Made by a program: the position numbers and the translations under genes. A stretch of DNA of 64,000 bases, from positions 85,539 to 149,538 of the forward strand of contig CAMLJY010000008.1 of assembly GCA_946480465.1 (NCBI GenBank), in the 5' to 3' direction. The notes under the pieces were generated by a model. The model ran no database searches. It was not told the origin of the DNA and saw only the letters and a list, made by a program, of their open reading frames with translations. Position 1 is the stretch's first letter, and every line of letters begins with the position of its first letter. The DNA comes from an uncultured Burkholderiales bacterium. GTDB lineage: Bacteria > Pseudomonadota > Gammaproteobacteria > Burkholderiales > Burkholderiaceae. Positions 41,262 to 49,027 of the stretch are shown here, piece by piece.

Positions 41262-42722
41262 TCACGCGGCCCCATGCGGGGCCCCATGCGGGGCCGACAG
41301 GCACAGCGCCTCCAGGCGCCGCGCCAGGACCTGGCCGGCTTCCACCATCAGCCGCTCGCCGATCTGGTCGACGTGGCGCGCGCGCCAGTTCTCCCAGGAC
41401 GTGCCCTTGACCCAGCGGTTGAAGGCCCCCAGCGCCGGACCGGTGTGGATCTGGTAGTCGACACGGTTCTTCTCGTCGCCGTTGAAGGCGGCCCGCATCG
41501 AGTGGCCGAAATACCACCGGAACACCAGCGCCATCTTGTGCTTGGGGCTGCGCTCCGCCTTCTCGATCTCGGCCAGCTGGCCGCGGCCCTCGAAGAAGCT
41601 GCGGGTCTCGGCCCAGACCGATTCGAGCGACTTGCGGAAGTACTTTTCCTCCAGCTGCGCGCGCACGTCGGCCGGCAGCTCGTCCAGCGATTCATATTGC
41701 TGATAAAGCGCGGCCAGGCGGTTGGCACGGGCAGGGAAGAACACGCCCTTCTTCATCACCTGCACCTTGGAACCGAGCTCGAACATGTCGCCGGCCGGCG
41801 CGTAGGCGGTGTCCTGGATGTCGATGTCCTGCAGCATGTCCTTGACGACGTCGCTGGTCGCCGCCTCGACCGTGCACTGGTTGATCGAACCGGTCACGAC
41901 GAAGTCGGCGCCCATGACGAAGGCCGCCGCCACCGCTTCCGGCGTGCCCAGGCCGCCGGCCAGGCCGACGCGCATCGTGCGCTCGTCGTGGCCGCATTCC
42001 TGCCGCAGGCGCTGCATGCGCGCCAGCATCACCAGCGCCACGCCCTGGTCGGTGTGGCCGCCGGAATCGGCCTCGACGCAGATGTCGCTGGCCATCGGCA
42101 CGCCGGGCGCCAGCCGCGCCTGCGCGGGCGTGATGAGGCCATCGGCCAGCAGCCGGGCGACGATGCGCTCCGGTGCCGGGCCCATGAAGCCCCGGGCCAC
42201 CTCGGGCCGGGAAATCTTCGCGACGATGCGGTGCTGGCATTCGACCGGCCCGTCGGCCAGCTGGCGCAGGCCGCTGAGGCGGTAGCGCACCAGCGCCGGC
42301 GTGATCTGCATGAAGGCCGACGCCTCGATGGTCCGCACGCCGGTCTCGAGGTACAGCTCGACCGTCTTCATCTCGGTCTCGGGGCTGCCGACGTTGGCGA
42401 TCAGGTTCATGCCGTACGCCTGCTGCGGCGCCAGCTCGCGCTGGATGAAGGCGATGTCGGCCCGGATGCGCTCGGGGCTCAGGCCGCCGGTGCCCAGGAA
42501 GCCCATGAGGCCGGCCCGACCCATCGCGACCACCAGTTCCTTCGAGGCGATGCCGCGGTACATGGCACCGGAGGCATACGCGTACTTCAGGCCATATTCA
42601 CGACGAAAGTGCTCGCTGCCCAGGCGGCGCGCGAAACGGTCGTCGGCCAGGTCGGCCGGCCGTGCCGCAGGCACCGCAGCGGGGCGTGATTCGACCTCGG
42701 GTTCGAGTACGGTGGCATCCAT
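41262..42722 (-). CDS. Trans-acting enoyl reductase (PfaD/PksE type)
   Basis: 486 residues of the FMN-dependent nitronate-monooxygenase-like fold used as a free-standing enoyl reductase by trans-AT PKSs and by polyunsaturated fatty acid synthases. Family signatures include GFLGTGG near the N-terminus, the ECQHRIVAKISRPE segment, DICVEADSGGHTD, and GLAGGLGTPEA. It reduces double bonds left by the DH domains at selected modules, since no cis ER domain occurs in the three PKS proteins here. First gene of the PKS operon, with a strong GAGGTGATCA before the ATG. The last codons contain a short CCCCATGCGGGG-type duplication. Confidence 0.95.
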   Translation of the reverse strand: MDATVLEPEVESRPAAVPAARPADLADDRFARRLGSEHFRREYGLKYAYASGAMYRGIASKELVVAMGRAGLMGFLGTGGLSPERIRADIAFIQRELAPQQAYGMNLIANVGSPETEMKTVELYLETGVRTIEASAFMQITPALVRYRLSGLRQLADGPVECQHRIVAKISRPEVARGFMGPAPERIVARLLADGLITPAQARLAPGVPMASDICVEADSGGHTDQGVALVMLARMQRLRQECGHDERTMRVGLAGGLGTPEAVAAAFVMGADFVVTGSINQCTVEAATSDVVKDMLQDIDIQDTAYAPAGDMFELGSKVQVMKKGVFFPARANRLAALYQQYESLDELPADVRAQLEEKYFRKSLESVWAETRSFFEGRGQLAEIEKAERSPKHKMALVFRWYFGHSMRAAFNGDEKNRVDYQIHTGPALGAFNRWVKGTSWENWRARHVDQIGERLMVEAGQVLARRLEALCLSAPHGAPHGAA

Positions 42723-42789
42723 TGATCACCTCGGCAGGCAGGGTGGGCGCGGCCCGCGGGGAGCGGGTTGGCGAAAGGGGACGAAGAGG

Positions 42790-42816
42790 AGCGCAGGGAG
42801 CGCAGGGAGCGCAGGG
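42790..42816 (-). repeat. Three 9-bp repeats in the C-rich PKS leader
   Basis: Three perfect copies of AGCGCAGGG on the plus strand, thus CCCTGCGCT in the transcript, about 70-95 bases before the enoyl reductase start. The surrounding leader (about 42765-42850) is rich in C and poor in G, the composition of Rho loading sites. A Rho role is inference. Confidence 0.75.
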
Positions 42817-42925
42817 AAGCGAAGGGGGAACGGGCCGGCAGAGGGGAGCCGGAGGCGACTGGAGTAACGCGCCATGAAAGACCAGGACTCCAGGGGCGGC
42901 GGGATCAGGGTTGGAATTCTTTTCC

Positions 42926-42937
42926 GCACGCTCCGCC
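42926..42937 (-). promoter_or_regulatory. ops-like element in PKS operon leader
   Basis: The minus strand reads GGCGGAGCGTGC, which equals the RfaH recruitment element GGCGGTAGCGTGC with one base missing. It lies about 20-30 bases after the predicted start site, where such elements occur in known operons. A NusG paralogue is encoded about 1.6 kb away. In DNA this GC-rich a chance match is quite possible. Confidence 0.35.
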
Positions 42938-42965
42938 GTTTCGCTAACAGTGCAGCGACGTGGAA

Positions 42966-42994
42966 ATACTAGTCGCGGATTCGATCTCCGTCAA
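42966..42994 (-). promoter_or_regulatory. Sigma70-type promoter of the PKS operon
   Basis: Minus strand TTGACG (42994-42989), exactly 17 bases, then TAGTAT (42971-42966). This matches the -35 box in five of six and the -10 box in four of six positions. Start of transcription would be near 42958, giving a leader of about 235 bases. It is the best promoter seen in the region. Confidence 0.6.
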
Positions 42995-43038
42995 TGCAAT
43001 GCCGCGCAAGCGGTCATCCATTCAGCTCATTCGGCATC

Positions 43039-43052
43039 GTCATCCGGATGAC
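43039..43052. promoter_or_regulatory. 14-bp perfect palindrome, candidate operator
   Basis: GTCATCCGGATGAC is a perfect palindrome centred about 88 bases before the predicted PKS start site. That is a common place for a dimeric activator. The regulator is not identifiable here. Confidence 0.5.
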
Positions 43053-43107
43053 ATTTCCATCCGCCAGGGGATTTCGCGGCATTCGGGAATGGCGCCGCCA
43101 ATGAAAT

Positions 43108-43145
43108 GGCCCCGCCGCCGCATGACGTGATGCAGCGGCGAGGCC
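43108..43145 (-). terminator. Hairpin after the antiporter gene
   Basis: In the minus-strand transcript this segment forms a 16-pair stem (two G-U pairs) with loop CACGTC, followed by AUUUCAUU. It lies about 100 bases after the antiporter stop and before the PKS promoter. It probably ends the NusG/antiporter transcript, although the U tract is weak. Confidence 0.5.
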
Positions 43146-43247
43146 AACGGATCGGGACTGCGCGACGCTTGTCGCCGGAAGCAGGAAATCAGTGGGCAAT
43201 CATCGGAGTTCGCCGAATCCGCATTTCCATCGGTCGTCCATCGATTC

Positions 43248-44507
43248 TCAATCGGCCCTCACCCCGCCAGTTGCCGCCGATTCACCCAATGCACCCGGGC
43301 GCAAATGCGCGCCTAGCGACGAGAAGCTGCCACGCAGCATCGGGATCGACAGCGTGGTGCTGGCCACGGCCATCAGCAGCAGCGCGGTGAAGGTGTCGCT
43401 GGAAATGATGCCCTTGTCGAGCAGCACGTTGGCGAAGATGATTTCGATGAGGGCCTTGGTCTGCAGCAGCCAGCCCACCGCACGCGCCTCGCCGCGCGGC
43501 CAGCCCAGGATCTTCCCGGCGATGGACACGCCGATCAGCTTGCCGCCGGCACTCACGAACAGCAGCAGCGCCGCGGCGACGAAGACCGTCTGCGCGCCGA
43601 TGCTCCAGTTGGTGCGCAGGCCGGTGCTCAGGAAGAACACCGGCATGATGGTCAGCAGCAGGCCGTCGCGCAGGAAATCCATGCGCTTGCGGTCGAACCA
43701 GGCGGCGTCGAGCACCACGCCGGACAGGAAGGCGCCCACCATGTAGTGCAGGCCGGCCCAGTCGGCGACGAAGGCGCAGGCCGCGAGCCACACCAGGCCG
43801 AGGTACCAGCGGTCGGACTCGGGCACGCGCTTCATCAAGGCGCGGAATGCCCAGGCGGCGAAGCCGAAGCCGACGAGGAACAGGCCCTGGCGGCCGATGC
43901 GGTTCCAGTCCAGCAGGATGATGGCGAGCACGGCCCAGATGGCGACGTCGTCGAAGCTGGCGTAGCGCAGCACGCGCTGGCCGAAGGGCCGCCGCAGCAG
44001 GGACAGCCTTTCGAGGAACAGCACCAGGATGGGCAGCGCGGTGACCGCGCAAGCCATGCCGACGCCGGCGATGAACTGCCAGCGCTGCCCCTGCGGCCCC
44101 ATCCATGAGGGCGTCCAGGCCAGCAGAGCCACGGCGGCAGCGCAACCCAGCAGCAGCGGCACGATCAGCGCGAAGCCGGCCACCACCGAGGTTTCCTTGC
44201 GGTGCTTCCAGGCCTCGGTCAGGTCCAGCTCGATGCCCGCGATCCAGACGAACAGCATCACCGCCCACCACGCGATGCCGTTCAGCGCGGCGATCACCGG
44301 CGGCGAGAAGATGAAGGCATGCCACTCGGGCACGGCGGCACCCAGCACGCCCGGGCCCAGCAGGATGCCGGCGACGATCTGCACCACGACGAGCGGCGCG
44401 AAGGCGTCGGTGTTGCCGAGCCGCCAGACCAGGTACGGCACGGTGAAGATCAGGAGCATCGCGATCAGGAAGATCTCGGTGACGGACATGTGCATGGCAG
44501 TTCCCAT
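43248..44507 (-). CDS. Cation/proton antiporter (CPA2/NhaP-like membrane protein)
   Basis: 419 residues, almost entirely hydrophobic, with about 12 membrane segments and the Na+/H+ exchanger domain only (no TrkA regulatory domain). The segment near residues 75-85 ending in IAGIELDLTEAWKH is characteristic of the KefB/CPA2 group. The start is uncertain between 44507 and 44495; GGGAA precedes the second. Such antiporters occur inside several natural-product clusters, perhaps for self-protection or export coupling, but substrate cannot be read from sequence. It follows the NusG-like gene closely (29 bases) and probably shares its transcript. Confidence 0.88.
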   Translation of the reverse strand: MGTAMHMSVTEIFLIAMLLIFTVPYLVWRLGNTDAFAPLVVVQIVAGILLGPGVLGAAVPEWHAFIFSPPVIAALNGIAWWAVMLFVWIAGIELDLTEAWKHRKETSVVAGFALIVPLLLGCAAAVALLAWTPSWMGPQGQRWQFIAGVGMACAVTALPILVLFLERLSLLRRPFGQRVLRYASFDDVAIWAVLAIILLDWNRIGRQGLFLVGFGFAAWAFRALMKRVPESDRWYLGLVWLAACAFVADWAGLHYMVGAFLSGVVLDAAWFDRKRMDFLRDGLLLTIMPVFFLSTGLRTNWSIGAQTVFVAAALLLFVSAGGKLIGVSIAGKILGWPRGEARAVGWLLQTKALIEIIFANVLLDKGIISSDTFTALLLMAVASTTLSIPMLRGSFSSLGAHLRPGALGESAATGGVRAD

Positions 44508-44536
44508 GAAGGACCCGAGGAGGCCGGCTCAGGCCC

Positions 44537-45058
44537 TCAGGTTGTCCGCGCAGGATCGACCGGGCGCACGTGCGACGCATCGATCTCGACGCTGACGCTG
44601 TGGCCGATGACGCAGGCGTTGATGATCAGGCGCTGCTCGTTCTTCACGCGCACGAACTCCCCGTGCGCACCGACGAAGGGTCCGGCGATGACCTCGACCC
44701 GCTGGCCGCGCACCAGGCCCATGTCGACCGACACCGGCTCACCGCTGCCGACCATGATGCGCACCGCCTCCAGGTCGCGGTCGGGGATGCGCGAGGGCGC
44801 ACCGCCGCTCACGAGCAGCCCGCACGAGCCGTGCACGTGGCGCAGGATGTCGAACTGGTGGGGATGGGGCTGCACGAAGACGTAGCCCGGGAACAGCACG
44901 GTGTCGAGCACCTTGGTGCGGTCGTGCCATTTCCTGATTTCCTGGCGGCGCGGCAGAAAGGCCGTCACACCACGCTGGTGCAGAAAGCTCTCCACCAGCT
45001 TTTCGCGCCTGCTCTTGGTGCGCAGCACCAACCAGGCATTGCCCGCTGACTCCTGCAT
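44537..45058 (-). CDS. Specialised NusG paralogue, putative PKS operon antiterminator
   Basis: 173 residues. An N-terminal NGN domain (about 8-110; WLVLRTKSRREKLVE, FLPRRQE, LFPGYVFVQ) and a C-terminal KOW domain (about 118-165; GQRVEVIAGPFVGAHGEF) are both present. It is shorter and more divergent than housekeeping NusG and lies in a secondary-metabolite cluster. Known relatives are RfaH, LoaP, UpxY and TaA, which travel with RNA polymerase and prevent early termination in long operons. The neighbouring PKS operon is over 42 kb, so this is its natural target. The ATG at 45058 has GGGAG six bases upstream. Direct evidence of target is absent except for the ops-like sequence at 42926-42937. 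Confidence 0.9.
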   Translation of the reverse strand: MQESAGNAWLVLRTKSRREKLVESFLHQRGVTAFLPRRQEIRKWHDRTKVLDTVLFPGYVFVQPHPHQFDILRHVHGSCGLLVSGGAPSRIPDRDLEAVRIMVGSGEPVSVDMGLVRGQRVEVIAGPFVGAHGEFVRVKNEQRLIINACVIGHSVSVEIDASHVRPVDPARTT

Positions 45059-45159
45059 GTTCGCTCCCGATTCAAGAAACCGTTGCCGACAGCGTCGAGC
45101 CACGAGGGCCGACCACCGCACGTGGCCCAGGCGTGGAATTGGACTCGCGCGCGCGGGGC

Positions 45160-45173
45160 TTGGTAACTACCAA
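45160..45173. promoter_or_regulatory. Lux-box-like palindrome
   Basis: TTGGTAACTACCAA has 6-bp arms around a 2-bp centre. It resembles the TTACCAG halves of Burkholderia AHL-receptor sites. It lies about 100 bases before the NusG-like gene and about 135 bases before luxI, so it could act on both. The surrounding stretch 45059-45308 holds no gene. Confidence 0.45.
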
Positions 45174-45199
45174 AGTTCGCAGGACCCACGCCCAGGGGA

Positions 45200-45210
45200 A
45201 CAGGTCCTGT
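45200..45210. promoter_or_regulatory. 11-bp palindrome in luxI/nusG-like intergenic region
   Basis: ACAGGTCCTGT is a perfect palindrome around a central T and about 100 bases before the luxI start. Candidate operator; the regulator is unknown. Confidence 0.3.
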
Positions 45211-45308
45211 ACGCAGAACTGATGAGGCACTGGGAAATTTGGTAGGTGCCGGTCGGCCAGGCTTTCGGTTTCAATCAATCGGCAATCAATGCGCGACGGA
45301 TTCGGCCG

Positions 45309-45992
45309 ATGGACTTCACTGTCATGTCCCTGTCATCAATGCCACGCGCCGTGGCCGATGAACTAGGCTGCTATCGGCGCCGCGTGTTCGTCGAGCGGCT
45401 GGGCTGGGCGCTGAACGTCACCAACGGATCGGAGACGGACCAGTTCGATCGGGCCGGCACCGTCTACGTCATCGCGCGCGAAGCCGGCCGCATCATCGGC
45501 TGCGCGCGGCTGCTCCCCACCACGGGCCCCTACCTGCTGGCCGACGTGTTCCCCGAACTGCTGCACGGCCTGCCGGCGCCTTGCTCGCCGCAGGTCTGGG
45601 AGCTGTCGCGCTTCGCGGCGGTCGACCTCGACGCGCCGGCCGCCGCGCGCGGCGAGCAGTTCTCGTCGCCGGCCGCCGTCGGGCTGCTCCGGGCATCGAT
45701 CTGCGCGATCGGACGCCGCGGCGGGACCGAACTCGTCACCGTGTCACCCTTGGGGGTCGAACGGCTGCTGCGCAAGGCCGGCTTTGCCGCAAGCCGCTTC
45801 GCGCCACCCCGCCTCGTCGGCTGCCTCCCGCTGTTCGCCTGCCGCATCGTGGTGAAACAGCCGGGCCTCGCCGCGGAAGCAGACGCCGCACCGCCGCAAT
45901 CGCCCACCGCCGCGGCCATCGGCCTCGCCTCGGGCCTGAACACAACCACGGCCCGGCGGATGTCGGACCGCAGCACCGTCCAGGCCGGCTGA
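45309..45992 (+). CDS. luxI: Acyl-homoserine-lactone synthase (LuxI family)
   Basis: 227 residues. Makes an N-acyl homoserine lactone from S-adenosylmethionine and an acyl-ACP. Conserved residues of the family are visible: Arg in YRRRVFVERLGW, Glu and Asp in ETDQFD, RLLPTTGPYLL, DVFPELL and WELSRFA. It most resembles CepI/TofI/BraI-type synthases. I chose the ATG at 45309, which gives the usual family start; a GTG at 45246 would add an atypical N-terminus. The C-terminal 35 residues are low in complexity. It is the only plus-strand gene between the two operons, divergent from the NusG-like gene. No LuxR-type receptor gene lies beside it, which is unusual. Confidence 0.95.
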   Translation: MDFTVMSLSSMPRAVADELGCYRRRVFVERLGWALNVTNGSETDQFDRAGTVYVIAREAGRIIGCARLLPTTGPYLLADVFPELLHGLPAPCSPQVWELSRFAAVDLDAPAAARGEQFSSPAAVGLLRASICAIGRRGGTELVTVSPLGVERLLRKAGFAASRFAPPRLVGCLPLFACRIVVKQPGLAAEADAAPPQSPTAAAIGLASGLNTTTARRMSDRSTVQAG

Positions 45993-45994
45993 GG

Positions 45995-46017
45995 GCGGGC
46001 ACCGGGCCGGCGCCCGC
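45995..46017. terminator. GC-rich hairpin between convergent genes
   Basis: GCGGGC and GCCCGC separated by 11 bases lie between the ends of luxI and the minus-strand dehydrogenase. They could act for both directions. No T tract follows, so the call is weak. Confidence 0.3.
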
Positions 46018-46022
46018 GGCAT

Positions 46023-46907
46023 TCACGCGCCGTCGCAGGCCACGCGCAGCAGCACCGCGTAGTCCAGCAGTTGCGTCGCCGGATCCACCGCACTGGCACA
46101 GCCGGCGGCCAGGCCGGCCACCGGCGCGGCACAACCCAGCTGCCGGGCGTGGTCGCGCGCCAGGGCCAGGTCCTTGCCCAGGTTGGCCAGCGAGAAGCGC
46201 GGCGCGAAGTCGCCCGCGGTGTAGCGCTGCCCCAGGCGCTGGTACAGCGGTGAATGCAGGCCGCTGCCCTCGAGCACGTCGAGGAACTGCGCGAAGTCCT
46301 GCCCGCTGGCCTTGAGCATCGCCGCCGCCTCGCCCAGGCCCAGCGCCATCACGCCCACGAGCAGGTTGAGCGCCAGCTTGGCGTTGTTGCCCGCGCCCGC
46401 GGCGCCCAGGTGGTAGACGCGGCGGCCCCAGGTCTCCAGGAATGGCCGCACGCTTTCGACGTCAGCGGCATCACCGCCGGCCAGGAAGTCCAGCGTGCCG
46501 CTGGACACCGCATGGACGCTGCCGGTGACAGGCGCCTCGACGAAGCGCAGGCCGCGGTCCCGCACGCGACGCGCCACGTCGGCCAGCGCGGCCGGCGCGT
46601 GCGTGCCGTGGTCCACGATGACGGGGGCACGACGGCCGGTCCGTCTTTCGTCCAGCGCCACGCCGCCAGGGCCGAACAGCACGGCTTCCAGCGCCCGGAT
46701 GTCGCTGACCACGGTCAGCACCACGTCCACTTCCTCGGCCGCCACGGCCGGTGTTTCGCAGGCGGTGAAGAGCGGGCCGGCCAGCGGCGCCAGGCCGCCC
46801 GGCGTGCGGTTCCAGGCACGCACCCCCCGCTTCAGCACGGCCAGCCGCCGCGCCACCGCGCTGCCGAGGGCGCCCGTGCCGATCAGGGCCACTGTGTCTG
46901 TGTTCAT
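46023..46907 (-). CDS. Beta-hydroxyacid dehydrogenase family (3-hydroxyisobutyrate dehydrogenase-like)
   Basis: 294 residues. NAD(P)-dependent reductase or dehydrogenase with an N-terminal Rossmann motif (IGTGALGSAVARRLA at 8-22), the substrate-binding APVTGSVHAVSSGTL near 130, and the catalytic Lys in GNNAKLALN near 178. The superfamily includes hydroxyacid dehydrogenases, glyoxylate reductases and imine reductases, so substrate is open. Last gene of the furan/prenyl operon; its ATG overlaps the stop of the alcohol dehydrogenase gene (ATGA at 46904-46907). In context it may adjust an aldehyde or acid oxidation level on the furan or prenyl product. Confidence 0.85.
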   Translation of the reverse strand: MNTDTVALIGTGALGSAVARRLAVLKRGVRAWNRTPGGLAPLAGPLFTACETPAVAAEEVDVVLTVVSDIRALEAVLFGPGGVALDERRTGRRAPVIVDHGTHAPAALADVARRVRDRGLRFVEAPVTGSVHAVSSGTLDFLAGGDAADVESVRPFLETWGRRVYHLGAAGAGNNAKLALNLLVGVMALGLGEAAAMLKASGQDFAQFLDVLEGSGLHSPLYQRLGQRYTAGDFAPRFSLANLGKDLALARDHARQLGCAAPVAGLAAGCASAVDPATQLLDYAVLLRVACDGA

Positions 46908-47926
46908 GCAGCACCTTCCAGTTGAATCACCGCCTTGAAGCCGTCGCGCCGATCCAGCGCCTCGAAGTAGCGCGGCACCGCCGCGAGGTCGAGGTGATCG
47001 GGAAACAGCACGTCCAGCCAGGGCGCGAGCACCGGCGCCAGGTCCGACAGCGGCTCGCGCCGCGCCATCGCATTGCCGATGACGAAATGCAGGCTGATCT
47101 CGCGCTGGAACAGCCCACCCCAGTCGAGCTCGCAGGGCCCGGCCTGCGAGCCGACGCCGACGACCAGGCCGCCGCCGCGCACCCGGTCCAGCGCGGCGCG
47201 CAGGCCGGTGTGTCCGCCCACGGCATCGATGGCCGCGTCGAATCCACGTTGGGAATGCTCGCCGCCGGCCGCGTCCAGCCCCAGCGTGCGGGCCCGGTCG
47301 GCACGGCCGGCATGGTTCTCGAACAGCGTCGGCCGAAACCCGGCGTGGCGTGCCAGCAGCGCCGTGAGCAGGCCCAACGGCCCCGCCCCGATCACCGCCA
47401 GCCGGCCGCCGCGGGCCGGCGCCGCCTTGTGCAGCGCCCCCTGCGCGGTGGGCAGCACGTCGGCCGCGAGCAGGCCCAGGCGCGCATCGGCCGCGGCGTC
47501 CAGCGGCGCCAGCGTGGCGTCGGCCGCGGGCACCCGCACGTATTCGGCCATGCCGCCGTCCAGCAGCGGCTGAACGCCGGAGAAGCCGAACAGCCGGCGC
47601 GACCGGCACTGCGGGTGCCAGCCCGCGCGGCAGCTGCCGCAGTCGCCGCAGGCGGTGAAGTCGCAGCTGTAGACGCGTTCGCCGGCGCGGTGCCGCCGCA
47701 CGCCCGGTCCCACCTCGACCACGCTGCCGACGAACTCGTGCCCGAGCACGGTGCCGGGCTCGAAGCCGGGCACGCTGCCGCGGAAGGCATGCAGGTCGGT
47801 GCCGCAGGTGGAGGCCTGCGACACCCGCACGATGGCATCGTCCGGCGCCTCCAGCTGTGGCCGCGGCCGGCGCACGTGCCGCAGCCGGCGCGGGCCTTCC
47901 CATGCAATGGCCTGCATCTCGCTCAT
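46904..47926 (-). CDS. Zinc-dependent alcohol dehydrogenase (MDR family)
   Basis: 340 residues. Catalytic zinc ligands are expected from STCGTD (near 41) and GHEFVG (near 64); the four-Cys structural zinc site CGDCGSCRAGWHPQC lies near 94-108. NAD(P)-binding GAGPLGLLTALL is near 170. It interconverts an alcohol and aldehyde or ketone. ATG at 47926 is preferred, although GTG 47941 and ATG 47917 are possible and no strong ribosome site separates them. The MfnB product carries an aldehyde and a phosphorylated alcohol, so this enzyme could act on the furan unit; that is inference from gene order only. Confidence 0.88.
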   Translation of the reverse strand: MSEMQAIAWEGPRRLRHVRRPRPQLEAPDDAIVRVSQASTCGTDLHAFRGSVPGFEPGTVLGHEFVGSVVEVGPGVRRHRAGERVYSCDFTACGDCGSCRAGWHPQCRSRRLFGFSGVQPLLDGGMAEYVRVPAADATLAPLDAAADARLGLLAADVLPTAQGALHKAAPARGGRLAVIGAGPLGLLTALLARHAGFRPTLFENHAGRADRARTLGLDAAGGEHSQRGFDAAIDAVGGHTGLRAALDRVRGGGLVVGVGSQAGPCELDWGGLFQREISLHFVIGNAMARREPLSDLAPVLAPWLDVLFPDHLDLAAVPRYFEALDRRDGFKAVIQLEGAA

Positions 47927-47933
47927 GCGGTGG

Positions 47934-48995
47934 TCAGCCACGGCCCGGCGTGCTCAGGCCAGTGCCATGGTGGTGCAGGCGCACGGCGTGGAAGAACCCG
48001 GGGTAGGTGTCGTTGACCCGTCCGAAACCAGTGCGCTGGTACCAGGCGCGCACCTCGGGCCGGCCGTGGCGGAACTGGTGCGGCGGCATCAGGTTGTCGA
48101 AGGACAGGAAGACCGAGCTGTGGTACAGCTCCATCAGGCTGGGCCGGTCGGGATAGATCGGAAAGCGGTCCTTGTTGAGGCGGTACTGCGCCTTCAGGAA
48201 GCGCAGCACGAAGGGGAACAGCAACGCCACGTACAGCTGGCACAGCAGCATCGTCAGCCCGTGCGGCAGGTGATGCGCCATGGACAGGAAGTGGCGGTCG
48301 CGCTGGCGGTAGAGCCCGGCCCAGAAGCTGTCCTCCTCGGGCAGGGGGTACAGCCAGGTCATGAAGTCGCCACCGCGCGCCACCAGCCTGGCGATGGCGT
48401 CGAAGCCGCGCAGCGTGTCCGGGGTGTGGTGCAGCACGCCGATGCTCATCGCGAACTGGAAGCTTTCCGGCGCGAAAGGCGGGTGCCACACGTTGGCCTG
48501 CACGAAATGCAGGTTCGGCACGTCGGCGTTCTGCAGCGCGCTCTGCCCAATGGAGTTGGACTGGTCGATCGCCACCACGTCGTGCTGCGGGAAGTGCAGT
48601 GCCAACTCGCGCGCCTTTTCGCCGCTGCCGCAGCCGGCGTCCAGCATCCAGCCCGGACGCTGCGCGGCGCGCAGGCCCGGGGTGAAGACCTGCACGAACC
48701 ACTGCATGAACTTGCCGATCTCGTAGCCGTAGACCACCGCCCGGCGTTCGGCGCGGCCGGACAGGCGCTGCTTCCACTGGTACGCGAAGCCGTCGCGCGT
48801 GGCGGCCACCAGGCCGTCGTCCAGGCGCAGCCGGGGCACGCCGCCGACCACCGGGTACCGGCGCGCGCAGGCGGTGCAGCTCAACTCGGCCTCGTCCATC
48901 GCCTGCGCGCGCAGGTCGCCTCCCGTCTGGCGCAGGCCGGACCGGCAATGGGGACAGCGCAGCAGGGGCAGCAGTCGTCGCTTCATGGCGTCCAT
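47934..48995 (-). CDS. SAM-dependent methyltransferase with zinc-ribbon N-terminus
   Basis: 353 residues. Residues 10-60 are a Trm112-like zinc ribbon (CPHC and CTAC pairs, then VVGGVPRL). The class I methyltransferase domain follows, with the SAM motif LDAGCGSGEKARELA near 120 and an IGVLHHTPDTL segment near 187. The last 120 residues are rich in aromatic and basic residues with a hydrophobic stretch near 235-255. Such proteins methylate small molecules or lipids; the acceptor is unknown. The start could also be the ATG at 48986. Confidence 0.85.
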   Translation of the reverse strand: MDAMKRRLLPLLRCPHCRSGLRQTGGDLRAQAMDEAELSCTACARRYPVVGGVPRLRLDDGLVAATRDGFAYQWKQRLSGRAERRAVVYGYEIGKFMQWFVQVFTPGLRAAQRPGWMLDAGCGSGEKARELALHFPQHDVVAIDQSNSIGQSALQNADVPNLHFVQANVWHPPFAPESFQFAMSIGVLHHTPDTLRGFDAIARLVARGGDFMTWLYPLPEEDSFWAGLYRQRDRHFLSMAHHLPHGLTMLLCQLYVALLFPFVLRFLKAQYRLNKDRFPIYPDRPSLMELYHSSVFLSFDNLMPPHQFRHGRPEVRAWYQRTGFGRVNDTYPGFFHAVRLHHHGTGLSTPGRG

Positions 48996-49027
48996 TCGGG
49001 AAAGGCGCACGAATTCATGGAAGCTCG

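Larger units (their letters stand above)
42723..43247. other. Intergenic control region upstream of the PKS operon
   Basis: 525 bases without a credible gene. It is less GC-rich in the middle than the flanking coding DNA. Read on the minus strand it holds, in order: a hairpin after the antiporter, a 14-bp palindrome, a sigma70-like promoter, an ops-like 12-mer, and a C-rich and G-poor leader with three 9-bp repeats ending at the enoyl reductase start. Each element has its own entry. Confidence 0.7.

Noticed and set aside
41262..41290. HCS start at 41287
   Set aside because: It would overlap the enoyl reductase end by 26 bases and lacks a ribosome site; the ATG at 41236 has GGAG at proper distance and gives the normal family N-terminus.
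43108..43145. Hairpin as an RNA target of the NusG paralogue (LoaP-dot-like)
   Set aside because: It lies upstream of the predicted PKS promoter, so it would not be in the PKS leader. A terminator for the antiporter transcript is simpler.
45059..45308. luxR-type receptor gene beside luxI
   Set aside because: Neither strand of the intergenic region, nor the neighbouring genes, encode an autoinducer-binding or HTH domain.
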